Assembly: GCF_025370935.1 (NCBI RefSeq)
Contig: NC_133499.1
Location: 9,079,755 to 9,143,754, forward strand
DNA length: 64,000 bases
Source: Choristoneura fumiferana
Taxonomy: Eukaryota; Arthropoda; Insecta; Lepidoptera; Tortricidae
Direction of reading: 5' to 3'
Shown here: piece by piece, positions 53,621 through 63,725 of the stretch
Layout: every line of letters starts with the position of its first letter
How positions within the stretch are numbered: position 1 is the stretch's first letter
Program-made: the position numbers and the translations under genes
Notes under the pieces: model-generated
Told to the model about the DNA's origin: nothing
The model's database searches: none
Seen by the model: only the letters and a program-made list of their open reading frames with translations

Positions 53621-53692
53621 CCCCGTGCACGAACTCTTTGACGTACGCGCCGGCGCCCGCGCGCAGCCGCAGCACCAGCAGCGCCGGGTGCC
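53511..53692 (-). CDS. PUS10: PUS10 terminal coding exon
   Basis: Acceptor GTCCGCAG| at 53693. With the carried G it reads GHPALLVLRLRAGAGAYVKE, FVHGELGRTRPALGAALG, APADLLALDVTRVALPWPPP, PR and TAG at 53511-53513. KEFVHGELGRT and the WPP-rich end are conserved in Pus10. The part from GRTRP onwards is the unit of the satellite. Confidence 0.92.
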
Positions 53693-56600
53693 CTGCGGAC
53701 GGTGCACATTAGCACACTCGAAATAAAAAAAATGGCAATTTGGCGATTATCTCGAACTGATATTATGCTGATATACATAGAGCGCGGCTCTAATGGAAAA
53801 AATTGAGCGGAGCGGGGATGGGTAAATGAAACGTTTCTGCCCCCCCCCTCACCTACTCTAAGGTCCGCCTTGGATCCGCTCTCTATGCCCGCTTATAGAC
53901 AATTACGCTCTGTTCTATAAACGATTAATCCGATTACAGGCGATTTCAGATAACTTTCGCTTTTTCGACGTAACGTAAGGCATCGACAGTGTATAGCGAA
54001 AAATTGTCACGCGTGAACGGTCTTCTCTCTTTCTAAGGTTTCACTAACCGACGCTTCGATGGTAAGAATCCTACCTGTCATGTCAATCGAACAGATCGAG
54101 CGAGATGATCTGATATTAACTAAAGTCTTCATTGAGATTCGGGTGGGAGTATCCCAAGGTTCAGTCCTAGGGCCAGTACTGTTTCCGCAGCAGTGTATCT
54201 ACGCGAGTGGCGGGTCACCTGGGACGGGCTCGGCGCGCATGGACAGGATGTGTTTGTCCCTGGCGAGCAGCGGGCGGCGGTGCAGCACGCGTATGGGCGT
54301 CCTCTGCACGAGGCGCACGGCGGCGGCGGCGGGGTCGTCGGCCGGCGTGTTCCGGAACGCGTTGATGCGCGCGATGTCGGCCGCGGTCACGGCCACCGGC
54401 GCCATAGGATCGCTCACCTGGAACCGGCGTTCAACATTTCTAAAGTTTCGTTTCCAGCAGAGATTGCGAGAATGTGCTGCGAGGAATATGTTTTTGACTC
54501 CTGCCCGAGGCAAAAAGAAGGTTGTTATAAGTTTGACCTCTCCATTCCACCAGAGCTGTGCTGTGCGAGGATAAGTACATGAAATATGGAAGTTGCAGGC
54601 GAAGAGTCCAAAAACCCAATTAGATGGAAACAATAACTTTACTTAAAATATAAAAATTACATTATATAGTTCTTAAACCTATCTTAACCTAAGAGCCTGA
54701 GCCAATGCGATGCTAGCAATTGACTGACTGTTGGAGGCTGCGTCCGCCGGCGCGCGGTGCTCGGTCAGCGGCTCGTACGCGGCGCCGGCATGTTCGCGTC
54801 GTCAGCTAACGCAGCTCGGCTACGATGTCGCTAGATTAGCGATCCGTAGGCACGTAGCGTACATAACACATGAAGCGTTTATGTTGGTACTTATAATAGT
54901 TATTTATCTACATTCATATCATAACTTCCCTATTATATGTTCAGAAACGACTATCAAATGGCCTTTATTAAGAAACCTGGTATCTGCGGGTGCATCTTAA
55001 TGTTCACATTAAAGTACAGTGCATCTTAATGTTTACAAAGTATCGGTAATACTTTTTTTAACAATGCATATCTGTACATATTGTAGAAAACTTATGACAT
55101 GCATGTAGATAATAATTATTATTATAAATAAGACTTTAGTTTTTTATTATCTGTTTTATTTAAGCTTTGGTAGGTACTTCAAACTAGTTATCAGTAACAC
55201 TAACTTAAAAATACAGGCCATATCTGAACATATTATAGAAAACATATGATATGCATGTAGATAAAGTTATGTATGCGGCTATACATAATTAGGCATTATG
55301 CACCAGCCACATAAATAACTATTCTCGCACATGTCCGGTGGAAACACAACCTAAGTTGGTTAGGTGATGGATGAATAGTGTGTTATGGAAGTGTCTGTGT
55401 GTCAGGTCGTTCACCTCATCGAATTCCGAGTGGTCGAGCTTGATGCAGAGCGCCTCGTAGTCCTTACTCTTGGTCTCTTCGCCCTTCTTCAGCTCGGCGA
55501 GGTCCTCCCTGCAGACAGACAGGTCGTCGTCGTCATCATCATATCTGCCAATACCCTCGTAATGGCGTACATTGAGTCGGCACCAGAGTAAGGCCGCATA
55601 TAAAGGTCCGTTTTTCACCGGACGACGGACCGTTTTTAGGGTTCCGGAGCCAAAATGGCAAAAATGGAACCCTTATAGTTTCGCCATGTCTGTCTGTCCG
55701 TCCGTCCGCGGCTTTGCTCAGGGACTATCAATGCTAGAAAGCTGTAATTTTGCACGGATATATATTTAAACTATGCCGACAAAATGGTACATTAAAAAAT
55801 TCCAAATTTTTTTTTTTACGTTACCTCTCATAGAAGTAAAGTGCCAACCTAGAGGCCTATCAAGTGCCAGTAATTTCACCGGCTGTCTTACTCTCCACGC
55901 CGAAACACAACAGTGCAAGCACTGCTGCTCCCCGGCAGGATTAGCGAGCAAGATGGTGGATTTTATCTAAATCGGTTCAGCAGTTTAAGCGTGATGAGGT
56001 AACAAACAAACAGACTTAAAAACTTTCGCATTTATAATATCAATAAAGGGGTTTAAGGTTTATATGACGATTACTTGGTGACGTGGCACATGGAGAGGAC
56101 CCGCACGCTGCCGCTGTCCGCGATCCGTCGGCACGCGGCCGCCAGCTCCGCCGCGGTCAGCTCGCGCCGCGGGTCGGATATCTGCGGCACGTTACAATGT
56201 TAACAACAGCGCCCTCTAGCGGCGACATCGGTTCCAAGCGAGCACATTTACAATGTTAACAACAGCGCCCTCTAGCGGCGACATCGGTTCCAAGCGAGCA
56301 TATTTACAATGTTAATAACAGCGCCCTCTAGCGGCGACATCGGTTCCAAGCGAGCATATTTACAATGTTAATAACAGCGCCCTCTAGTGGCGACATCGGT
56401 TCCAAGCGAGCAAATTTACAATGTTAATAACAGCGCCCTCTAGTGGCGACATCGGTTCCAAGCGAGCACATTTACAATGTTAACAACAGCGCCCTCTAGC
56501 GGCGACATCGGTTCCAAGCGAGCACATTTACAATGTTAACAACAGCGCCCTCTAGCGGCGACATCGGTTCCAAGCGAGCACATTTACAATGTTAACAACA

Positions 56601-59600
56601 GCGCCCTCTAGCGGCGACATCGGTTCCAAGCGAGCACATTTACAATGTTAATAACAGCGCCCTCTAGCGGCGACATCGGTTCCAAGCGAGCAAATTTACA
56701 ATGTTAACAACAGCGCCCTCTAGCGGCGACATCGGTTCCAAGCGAGCATATTTACAATGTTAATAACAGCGCCCTCTAGTGGCGACATCGGTTCCAAGCG
56801 AGCACATTTACAATGTTAACAACAGCGCCCTCTAGCGGCGACATCGGTTCCAAGCGAGCACATTTACAATGTTAATAACAGCGCCCTCTAGTGGCGACAT
56901 CGGTTCCAAGCGAGCAAATTTACAATGTTAATAACAGCGCCCTCTAGTGGCGACATCGGTTCCAAGCGAGCAAATTTACAATGTTAACAACAGCGCCCTC
57001 TAGCGGCGACATCGGTTCCAAGCGAGCATATTTACAATGTTAATAACAGCGCCCTCTAGTGGCGACATCGGTTCCAAGCGAGCAAATTTACAATGTTAAT
57101 AACAGCGCCCTCTAGTGGCGACATCGGTTCCAAGCGAGCACATTTACAATGTTAACAACAGCGCCCTCTAGCGGCGACATCGGTTCCAAGCGAGCACATT
57201 TACAATGTTAACAACAGCGCCCTCTAGCGGCGACATCGGTTCCAAGCGAGCACATTTACAATGTTAACAACAGCGCCCTCTAGCGGCGACATCGGTTCCA
57301 AGCGAGCACATTTACAATGTTAATAACAGCGCCCTCTAGCGGCGACATCGGTTCCAAGCGGGCATATTTACAATGTTAATAACATGGCCCTGTAGTGGCG
57401 ACATCGGTTCCAAGCGAGCATATTTACAATGTTAATAACAGCGCCCTCTAGTGGCGACATCGGTTCCAAGCGAGCACATTTACAATGTTAATAACAGCGC
57501 CCTCTAGTGGCGACATCGGTTCCAAGCGAGCAAATTTACAATGTTAATAACAGCGCCCTCTAGTGGCGACATCGGTTCCAAGCGAGCACATTTACAATGT
57601 TAACAACAGCGCCCTCTAGCGGCGACATCGGTTCCAAGCGAGCATATTTACAATGTTAATAACAGCGCCCTCTAGTGGCGACATCGGTTCCAAGCGAGCA
57701 AATTTACAATGTTAACAACAGCGCCCTCTAGCGGCGACATCGGTTCCAAGCGAGCACATTTACAATGTTAACAACAGCGCCCTCTAGCGGCGACATCGGT
57801 TCCAAGCGAGCATATTTACAATGTTAATAACATGGCCCTGTAGTGGCGACATCGGTTCCAAGCGAGCATATTTACAATGTTAATAACAGCGCCCTCTAGT
57901 GGCGACATCGGTTCCAAGCGAGCACATTTACAATGTTAACAACAGCGCCCTCTAGCGGCGACGTCGGTTCCGAGCGAGTGCTCGTTTCACAAAGCCGGAG
58001 CAATATGTATGTCCAATGCAAGGAACAGATAGTCAGATAGTAATATTTAGGAAATCTGGATCCTAAAAAGATTTTTGTATAGTAAACTTAAATAAATAAA
58101 AATAATATTTTACTTAGTTACTTTTGATTGAATTTGATTTTAAATAAATTGAATAAAGCACTTATTTATATTACTCGTAGTCCCCTCGTTATCCCCCGCC
58201 CCCCGCACTAACCTCGACGGCGAAGGGCCGCCCGTCCCCGAGACAGCGCACGTCCACGTCCTCCCGTCCCGCCGCCACAAACTTCAGCCGGTGTTCGCTC
58301 TGCTCCGGAGACAGCCTGACACACACACACACACACACACACACATCATTTAGCATTGTATTTTATTTAAAACTAGCTTTTGCCCGCGACTTCGTCCTCG
58401 TGGAATAGTAATTTTGGGAAGTATTTAATTTATTTAGGATACCTATTCTGTCAATAATAGCACATAGAAACTGCTACGGTTTACTGAAAATAACCTATTT
58501 TAATACATTGCTATAAATATAAACTATTTTTTTTCTTCCATTTTTTGGTTCTTCCATTCTTTGGTAAAACATACATATTTTGCGGGTAGCCACATTTTAG
58601 CAATACGACGTGTATTCTACCCTGCCAACACAAAATGACTAATTCTTCATAGTGAACTCTTGACACCTTACGTCCTTTATTGTAAGTTAGGAGGGTAGGA
58701 TTATAATTAAGATGGCATTTTTATTAAGCATAGCTACACACACATATTTTCGATAAATATACTTATAGTAAATATTTGTTTGGAATTCCTTACGAACTTT
58801 CATCCCCACATTTTTAAGTCAAAATTTGAAAGGCGCCGGAACAAATGTTTTTTAGGGTTCGGTACCTCAAAAGAAAACAATGGAACCCTTATAGGATCAC
58901 TTTTCTGTCCGTCCGTTCGTCTGTCTGCCAAGACCCTTTATCTCATAAACGTGCGGATAGTATCGGTATCGAGTTGAAACTAAAACAACCCTAAACTCAG
59001 GTCAACAGTCCCGAAAGCTGTCAAAAAATCAAACTTCTAAGTCAAGGCATAGCAAGTCAAGGCAGTTCCATACAAACTTTCATCCCCTATTTTATCCCTT
59101 CGCGAGTAAAATTTTCAGACGCTTAAACAAATATCTATTTATTTCTAATAAGTGCCCAAATGCCAAGTTTCATAAAGAACGAAAGAAAAGTTTAGGTGCG
59201 TTCGGCCGGCGCGGGCGCACCCAACCATTGGGTGCACGGCAGTGGGTTGCCGCTTAGCTCGCATGCTGGACGCGTCGCAAGTGATTTGTGTAGGTACCTA
59301 CCAACTTATTTTTTTTGCAAACTATGACTTCGAAATTGTTTACAGCTGTATAAATAAAAAGAAGATAAAAGAATCGGAATTTTCATTTTTCAACCTTCCG
59401 AAAGATAGGTATTGAAAGGTAAGAAGCCATTTTCTTGCGTTTAATTTAAACCATCATATATGTAGTTAAATACTCTGTAAGAGTAGTAGGTGCATAATGA
59501 GAACAAAATTGTTAGGTATTACAAGGATTTTAGGGCATCTAAAGGAATATAGCTTTGCGACAGGTAGGTACTTATTTAGTAGATTTTAAAGTCGATTCCT

Positions 59601-62600
59601 TATTGATTGAATACCGTTTATTCACCTAAAAGTAAACACTAGACCCATTTTAAAACAAATTACAATTGCCTAAGTAACTAAGTTTGCTCAAATGTTTGTT
59701 TATAAGTAAGTAGGCACTTTGTCAAGCCAACTTAAAACAAACTAAACAAAAATATCACTACGAATTGAACAAAGAGGTACCTACTACCAAATGGTTGCTG
59801 ATGCCATGGCCTACCAATCCCTACAAGCTATATTTAATACAAAAAAACAGCAATAGATGGCACTACTATTAACATTTGTAAATTATAAAATGTGAATAAG
59901 CCGAATTAAGTAGAAATATTAAGATTAAAATAAAGACTAGCATATTTTATAAGCACAACTTCACATCAACCTTAATTCAACTCCTTAATTTGAAGATTAG
60001 AAACACCATAAAAATAATAAATTGAGAATACGAAAGTATAGTCTACATGTGGCTTCATTTCAGCTATGAGGCTTTCGTAGTGTTTTGCAATTGTGACGCT
60101 AGATGGCGAATAACCGGAATGCGCTTGCTGGGCTTGCCCCGCGCTTGCACACATTCGTCGAACGAAACTATTTGAGAGAAACATGCCATTCTCTTCTACT
60201 GACGTAAATAAGACAGAGACATCATGCGTATCTCTAGTCGTCTAGGCTCAGTTGGTGAGCTTGTTGGTTGTTGTCAGTGTACCGTATCCTTAGTGTCTCA
60301 CTAGATGGCAATACGTATCGTGTTATTTGTGCTCTCACTGGTGCCATCTATTGGAAAATCGAAGGAAAGAAAAATAGCCAGTATTAGGGTGATACCAATT
60401 GCTTGTACTAGGTGGTGTCTCTGTTATATATGTACTCTGTGCTGATGCTGATAAAATAATGTTGTTTTGTAGCTTTAGCCATTCAAGTTTCTATAGGTAC
60501 TTATTTATTAAAGGTAGTTTATTGAATTCATATTAGTACCCACTGTTATCTTTATTCATCGGCGAGTGGGAACCCTGTGCTCTTGGCGCCAAATCGGTTT
60601 CGAGTCAACGGTGCCCAACGGAATGTGAACGCTCGTGTAACATGATAAGTTTCAATTTCGCGTGCAAGTCGTAAGAGTAGGCAACGATTTATACCTAAAC
60701 CACAGGGCGGCCACGCCGTACAAAATACGCGTTCTTGAATCTACATAGGCACGACGACGTCTGTACACGCGTCAATGTGTGCGTAAGACACACAGGGCTG
60801 ACTATCGCAAAACCGTATAGTACTATAGGGTATGAAGGTATGGCTTAGATGTGTAAATAAATGTAATCGTTAATCATATATTTTTATTTAAACCTACTTA
60901 AAATGTGTCTGTCTATGTATTTAAGCATTATTATTTTAAATTACAATAAATATATGACTACAAACTTGAACGAATTATTCGGTACCTAATTAAGTTATTT
61001 CATATATTAATCGCGATACTTTTAGAAAGCATTATTATTTACATTAGGAAATCGAAAAAAAAACTGTTTTTCTTATCTTTGGCTGTTGACAAACACCCAT
61101 ACAATGCACAGTATATCACCATTTCGCAAAATTATTGCTCCCGACCTTAGAGCCGTGCGACGGTGCGACCGACATACATCGCGTCGCGCGCCCGACTGCT
61201 TTCCTGCGGTTTTCCTGTAATCTGCGCTTGAGGGGTGGGGTAACCCGAACCGGTGCGGGGCGGAGCGTGGCCATTCTGTACGCCAGTACTATTATATATT
61301 CTGTGCCTAAACTTGACTTTTGTTCGAGAGAGTCCCTTCTGTACGGTAGTACTATTAGTTATTCTGTGGCTATACTTAGTTTTTTTAGCATAAGGAAGTA
61401 GGTAAGGCGATCTTGATGTGTCTTTTCAATGAAAAACACTTTTAAATAAATCACAGCAAATATGTAACAATTAGCAAGGACATATCATAAGGACGTATCA
61501 TAAGTAATAGTTACTGTTTTTTTAAAAAAACGTTGTTCAAAAAAAAAACTCGTCAAGATGGTTTACCCTTTTTCCACACACACACACACAAACATCACGC
61601 CTGTATTCCCAAATGGGGTAGGCAGAGCACACGAAACGATACCGCTTCGGAGCCACTTTTAGCAATTTTAGGTTTAAAGTTTGACAAAAACGGTACAATA
61701 GTGACAGGTTGCTAGCCTGTCGCCTACGCTATACCTTAACCCATATCCTCAGTCGCCTCTTACGACATCCACGGAAGAAACGGAGAGGTGTAATTCTAAC
61801 CTGACACCACACGGGGCCCTTTTTCAAATGCTAAAAAAAACAAAGTATACTTTCATATAAATCCATTCAGTAGTTTCATTCATTAAGGAGGTTCAGTCAC
61901 AGATACATAAGTATAATTTTGGAAGAATTTGAAAATGCTTTGCACAGTTCTGACTGGTTAACGTTAACTCACTCGTACAGTTCCGCGAGGGGCTTGAATA
62001 TGACCTCCTGCACGGAGGAGTCCATCATGCGTCGCCCTCGCACCAGCCACGGCGTCTGCGGGAGCGAGCGGGACAGCTTCATATACCTGCCAAACATGTT
62101 ATTAAAATGAGGGCTATCGTTTTTTGTCTCACTAGATGGCGCACTGTTACGTAAGGTTTTTATGTATGGCTTTCAAAGTCTGTTATTACGGGCGTGAAAA
62201 CAAAGTTTAGATTAAAATCATATTTAATACACCTCAAACCGTACCATATAAATATCGAGCATGCCACAGTGTTGCATAGTCCCCGTTTTGTTCGGAAAAA
62301 AGGGAGGACAAAGGTTTCCGAAAGACAAAACTGTCTCAAAACACAGACATTCATTGCCCCGGAACGCATATTTGCCATAATTAATTTCAGATATTGCAAA
62401 ATATTCACAAAATTATTCTAATTATAAATAAACCCGCGTAGCTCACCCAAAAACTATGAGATTTGACATTTCGGAGACCTCACGCTACACTAGCGCCTCT
62501 AGCGGCGAATTCATACGCGATAGCCCTCATTATCATCAAAAATGTGACTCAAAATTATTCTAGTGTCACATGTAAATAATTATAATGTAGTGTCATAATA

Positions 62601-63725
62601 TAAGTGAAGAGTGCTAAGAGTATATTACAGGAATAGTAGACGAAAAAAAAAACTCATGCTAAACAATTGATAGGAAAGAAGTGTCACAAGCACTCGATGA
62701 TTCCGTGTCAGTACTTAATCACGAAAAACTTTTTCACGAAAACTTTTTCACGAACGACTTTATCACGAAAAAACTTTATCACGAATGAACTTTATCACGA
62801 AAAGACCATATCACGAAAACTATTTCACGAAAACTTTTTCACGAACGTGATAAAGTTTTTCGTGATAAAGTTTTCGTGATAAAGTCGTTCGTGAAAAAGT
62901 TTTTCGTGAAATAATACTAGCGCCGATGATTCCATTATTGTAAGTTTACATGCGCACTCTCAAAAAACATCCACGCCAATTTGTTTGTGTTTTTTTTTAA
63001 TTTGTTTTCTTTTCTTGGCAGAGTTAGTAGCAGATATTTTTACTCGCGATCTGTCAAATTTCGTATGGGCGCCAGGTTGGCCAACCAAACACACAATGTT
63101 TGTGGTGCAATTAAAAAAAAACTAAAACAATGCAATAAAAGATTTTCATACATTTTTTCTACTCTAGAGCAGAAAAGTCCCGCTTTGTGCTGGGTATTTA
63201 GTGAGGTTATGATGAAATTAAAGCATAGTTGGAAGAAAATAAATTATTCTAGCGTGATAAACTAATTGAGAAATGCAAGATAAATGCGACATATTCGACA
63301 AAATACGACGGAAAAACATTATTTAATACACCTGTACAGTCTTTGTTCTCTATTTTAATAGAAACATGCATTTACTTTTCGTTAAATTTTATTTTTCAAA
63401 ACGTTTGGGTTCGATTCCCTGATTGAGTGCAATTTTTTTTAAGCATGAATGCAGTTTTTCTTGTTACCAAAATCCATGACATGGTCCCTAAGAACGGATC
63501 TTCGTATGTCTTCTAGTTTCAGACTGTACTGACCGTCCGGCCACATAGAGCGGCGCGCGAGCGGCCGTCACGGCGACGACGCGCGCGGCCGCGCCGGCGC
63601 CCCCAGCGCGCTCAGCTGCTGCAGGAGGCCTGCGCCAGCGCCGCCTCCGCGCCGCGCCGCGTCACGTCCAGCGCCGGCCGCCGCCCGCGCGCCGACGGAG
63701 AGAGCCCCTTCAGGAGCTCCAGATC
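53511..63725 (-). CDS. PUS10: tRNA pseudouridine synthase Pus10, 3' seven exons
   Basis: Pus10 makes pseudouridine 54/55 in the tRNA T-loop (in animals also linked to microRNA processing). Exons on the minus strand: 63534-63725, 61973-62086, 58213-58315, 56075-56181, 55415-55508, 54219-54417, 53511-53692. All junctions are GT-AG, and phases match from the end of the first through the last. Family landmarks: PLYVAGR then YMKLSRSLPQTPWLV; GREDVDVRCLGDGRPFAVE (signature with the catalytic Asp); ISDPRRELT; QRTPIRVLHRRPLLAR; GAGAYVKEFVHGELGRTRP; PWPPPPR end. The THUMP-containing N-terminal half lies beyond the window. The exon at 63534-63725 does not stay in one frame. The intron between 58213 and 56181 holds a 32-unit minisatellite, and the last exon seeds a 38-unit satellite. 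Confidence 0.93.
53693..54218. other. PUS10 last intron
   Basis: 526 bases. The phrase GTATCCCAAGGTTCAGTCC with TAGGGCCAGTACTGTT (54151-54182) encodes VSQGSVLGPVL, a LINE reverse-transcriptase motif, so a small RT fragment (+ strand) is embedded here. Confidence 0.6.
54219..54417 (-). CDS. PUS10: PUS10 exon (LHRRP block)
   Basis: Acceptor GGTTCCAG| and donor CCCAG|GTGAC bound 199 bases: VSDPMAPVAVTAADIARINA and then QRTPIRVLHRRPLLARDKHI, LSMRAEPVP. The RTP-RVLHRRP motif is characteristic of Pus10. Confidence 0.92.
54418..55414. other. PUS10 intron with repeat pieces
   Basis: It contains a dispersed-repeat piece (54508-54537, related to 30317), an anonymous GC-rich patch at 54735-54800, and two similar AT-rich blocks around GACATGCATGTAGATAA (about 55070 and 55245). 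Confidence 0.4.
55415..55508 (-). CDS. PUS10: PUS10 exon (KSKDYEALC block)
   Basis: Acceptor CTGCAG| and donor GAG|GTGAAC. It reads EDLAELKKGEETKSKDYEAL, CIKLDHSEFDE, matching the charged stretch and following strand that precede the RVLHRRP region in other Pus10 proteins. Confidence 0.88.
55509..56074. repeat. PUS10 intron with a dispersed repeat (GGGTTCCG type)
   Basis: TTTTTAGGGTTCCGGAGCC (55634) to about 56040 resembles a family of repeats with CTGTCTGTCCGTCCG words seen also at 28490, 33600 and 58900. Non-coding. Confidence 0.5.
56075..56181 (-). CDS. PUS10: PUS10 exon (ISDPRRELT block)
   Basis: Acceptor GTGCCGCAG| (next to the minisatellite) and donor CACCAA|GTAAT. It reads ISDPRRELTAAELAAACRRI, ADSGSVRVLSMCHVT plus two bases of Lys. 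Matches the NP-R region after GRPFAIE in Pus10. Confidence 0.9.
56194..57978. repeat. 56-bp minisatellite, 32 units, with CTCF-like motif
   Basis: Units start at 56194 + 56k for k = 0 to 31 with no length change at all. A unit reads ACAATGTTAAYAACAGCGCC CTCTAGYGGCGACATCGGTT CCAAGCGAGCAnATTT. The minus-strand core is CCACTAGAGGGCGC in 12 units and CCGCTAGAGGGCGC in 18; two units (starting 57370 and 57818) have an altered core. AAC/AAT and AGC/AGT variants are mostly linked. The array starts directly at the acceptor of exon 56075-56181. Confidence 0.95.
58213..58315 (-). CDS. PUS10: PUS10 exon with catalytic signature
   Basis: Acceptor TGTCAG| and donor GAG|GTTAGT. It reads LSPEQSEHRLKFVAAGREDV, DVRCLGDGRPFAVE. 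GREDVDVR carries the aspartate that is the catalytic nucleophile in this synthase family. A CA microsatellite lies just upstream (58320-58345). Confidence 0.93.
58372..59187 (-). mobile_element. Truncated Helitron-like element, copy 3
   Basis: The reverse complement of the 3' half of the element at 25902-27704: starts CTAGCTTTTGCCCGCGACTT on the plus strand (its 3' end) and fades at about 59187 within the CCAAGTTTCATAAAGAAC phrase. The 5' half is missing. In a PUS10 intron. Confidence 0.75.
59188..61539. other. Long PUS10 intron, no gene seen
   Basis: AT-rich. Words of the type CTAGATGGCGA / CTAGATGGCAA (60099-60109, 60303-60312) and ATAGATGGCACTAC (59853) are scattered here, as in the MITE ends. 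A GC-rich patch at 59200-59280 and a near-duplicate phrase (CTGTACGnnAGTACTATTA at about 61276 and 61338) have no known function. Confidence 0.4.
61540..61830 (+). repeat. Dispersed lepidopteran repeat (CACGCCTGTATTCCCAAATG type)
   Basis: It runs from a CA tract through CACGCCTGTATTCCCAAATG and GGGGTAGGCAGAGCACACGA to GACACCACACGGGG. This repeat is very common in moth genomes; class uncertain (SINE- or Helitron-like). Confidence 0.6.
61973..62086 (-). CDS. PUS10: PUS10 exon (SLPQTPW block)
   Basis: Acceptor TTGGCAG| and donor TACGA|GTGAGT bound 114 bases: YMKLSRSLPQTPWLVRGRRM, MDSSVQEVIFKPLAELYE. SR-LPQTPW and SSVxE are the strongest Pus10 landmarks in the window. Confidence 0.93.
62107..62530 (+). 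mobile_element. MITE family 1, copy 3
   Basis: Same family as 41355-41780; 424 bases, intact TIRs. It is inserted 20 bases upstream of the PUS10 exon 61973-62086 acceptor, so the polypyrimidine/branch region of that intron must partly come from the MITE end. Confidence 0.85.
62714..62911. repeat. Palindrome built of iterated TCACGAAAAACTTT words
   Basis: The left half (62714-62837) repeats TCACGAAAAACTTT/TCACGAACGACTTT about seven times; the right half (62838-62911) repeats the reverse complement (AAAGTTTTTCGTGA) about five times. The whole can fold into a long hairpin. In a PUS10 intron. Confidence 0.8.
62912..63533. other. PUS10 intron, no gene seen
   Basis: AT-rich. A 94-codon ORF (62981-63265) has no recognisable features. 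Confidence 0.4.
63534..63725 (-). CDS. PUS10: PUS10 exon (YVAGR block), frame broken
   Basis: Acceptor CCCTTGCAG| and donor GGACG|GTCAGT. The 3' end reads VVAVTAARAPLYVAGR in the phase that fits the next exon. The 5' part is open only in another frame (DLELLKGLSPSARGRRPALD, VTRRGAEAALAQA), and a third frame reads LLQQLSALGAPARPRA between them. So at least two single-base indels lie between about 63580 and 63632, in about 80% G+C sequence. Either the gene copy is damaged or the consensus is wrong here. Confidence 0.7.

Noticed and set aside
48981..53726. More than 25 ORFs of 66-294 codons on both strands, all nearly identical
   Set aside because: All are frames of the 122-bp satellite; only the minus-strand terminal exon of PUS10 (53511-53692) is coding.
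54731..55000. GC-rich patch at 54735-54800 as an additional PUS10 exon
   Set aside because: Exons 55415-55508 and 54219-54417 already join in phase and cover the conserved protein without a gap; the patch has no convincing splice pair.
56194..57978. Array considered as a CRISPR
   Set aside because: Units are contiguous 56-bp repeats with no unique spacers, in an insect gene intron; it is a minisatellite.
62981..63265. 94-codon plus-strand ORF in a PUS10 intron
   Set aside because: AT-rich, no recognisable motif, no splice or poly(A) context.
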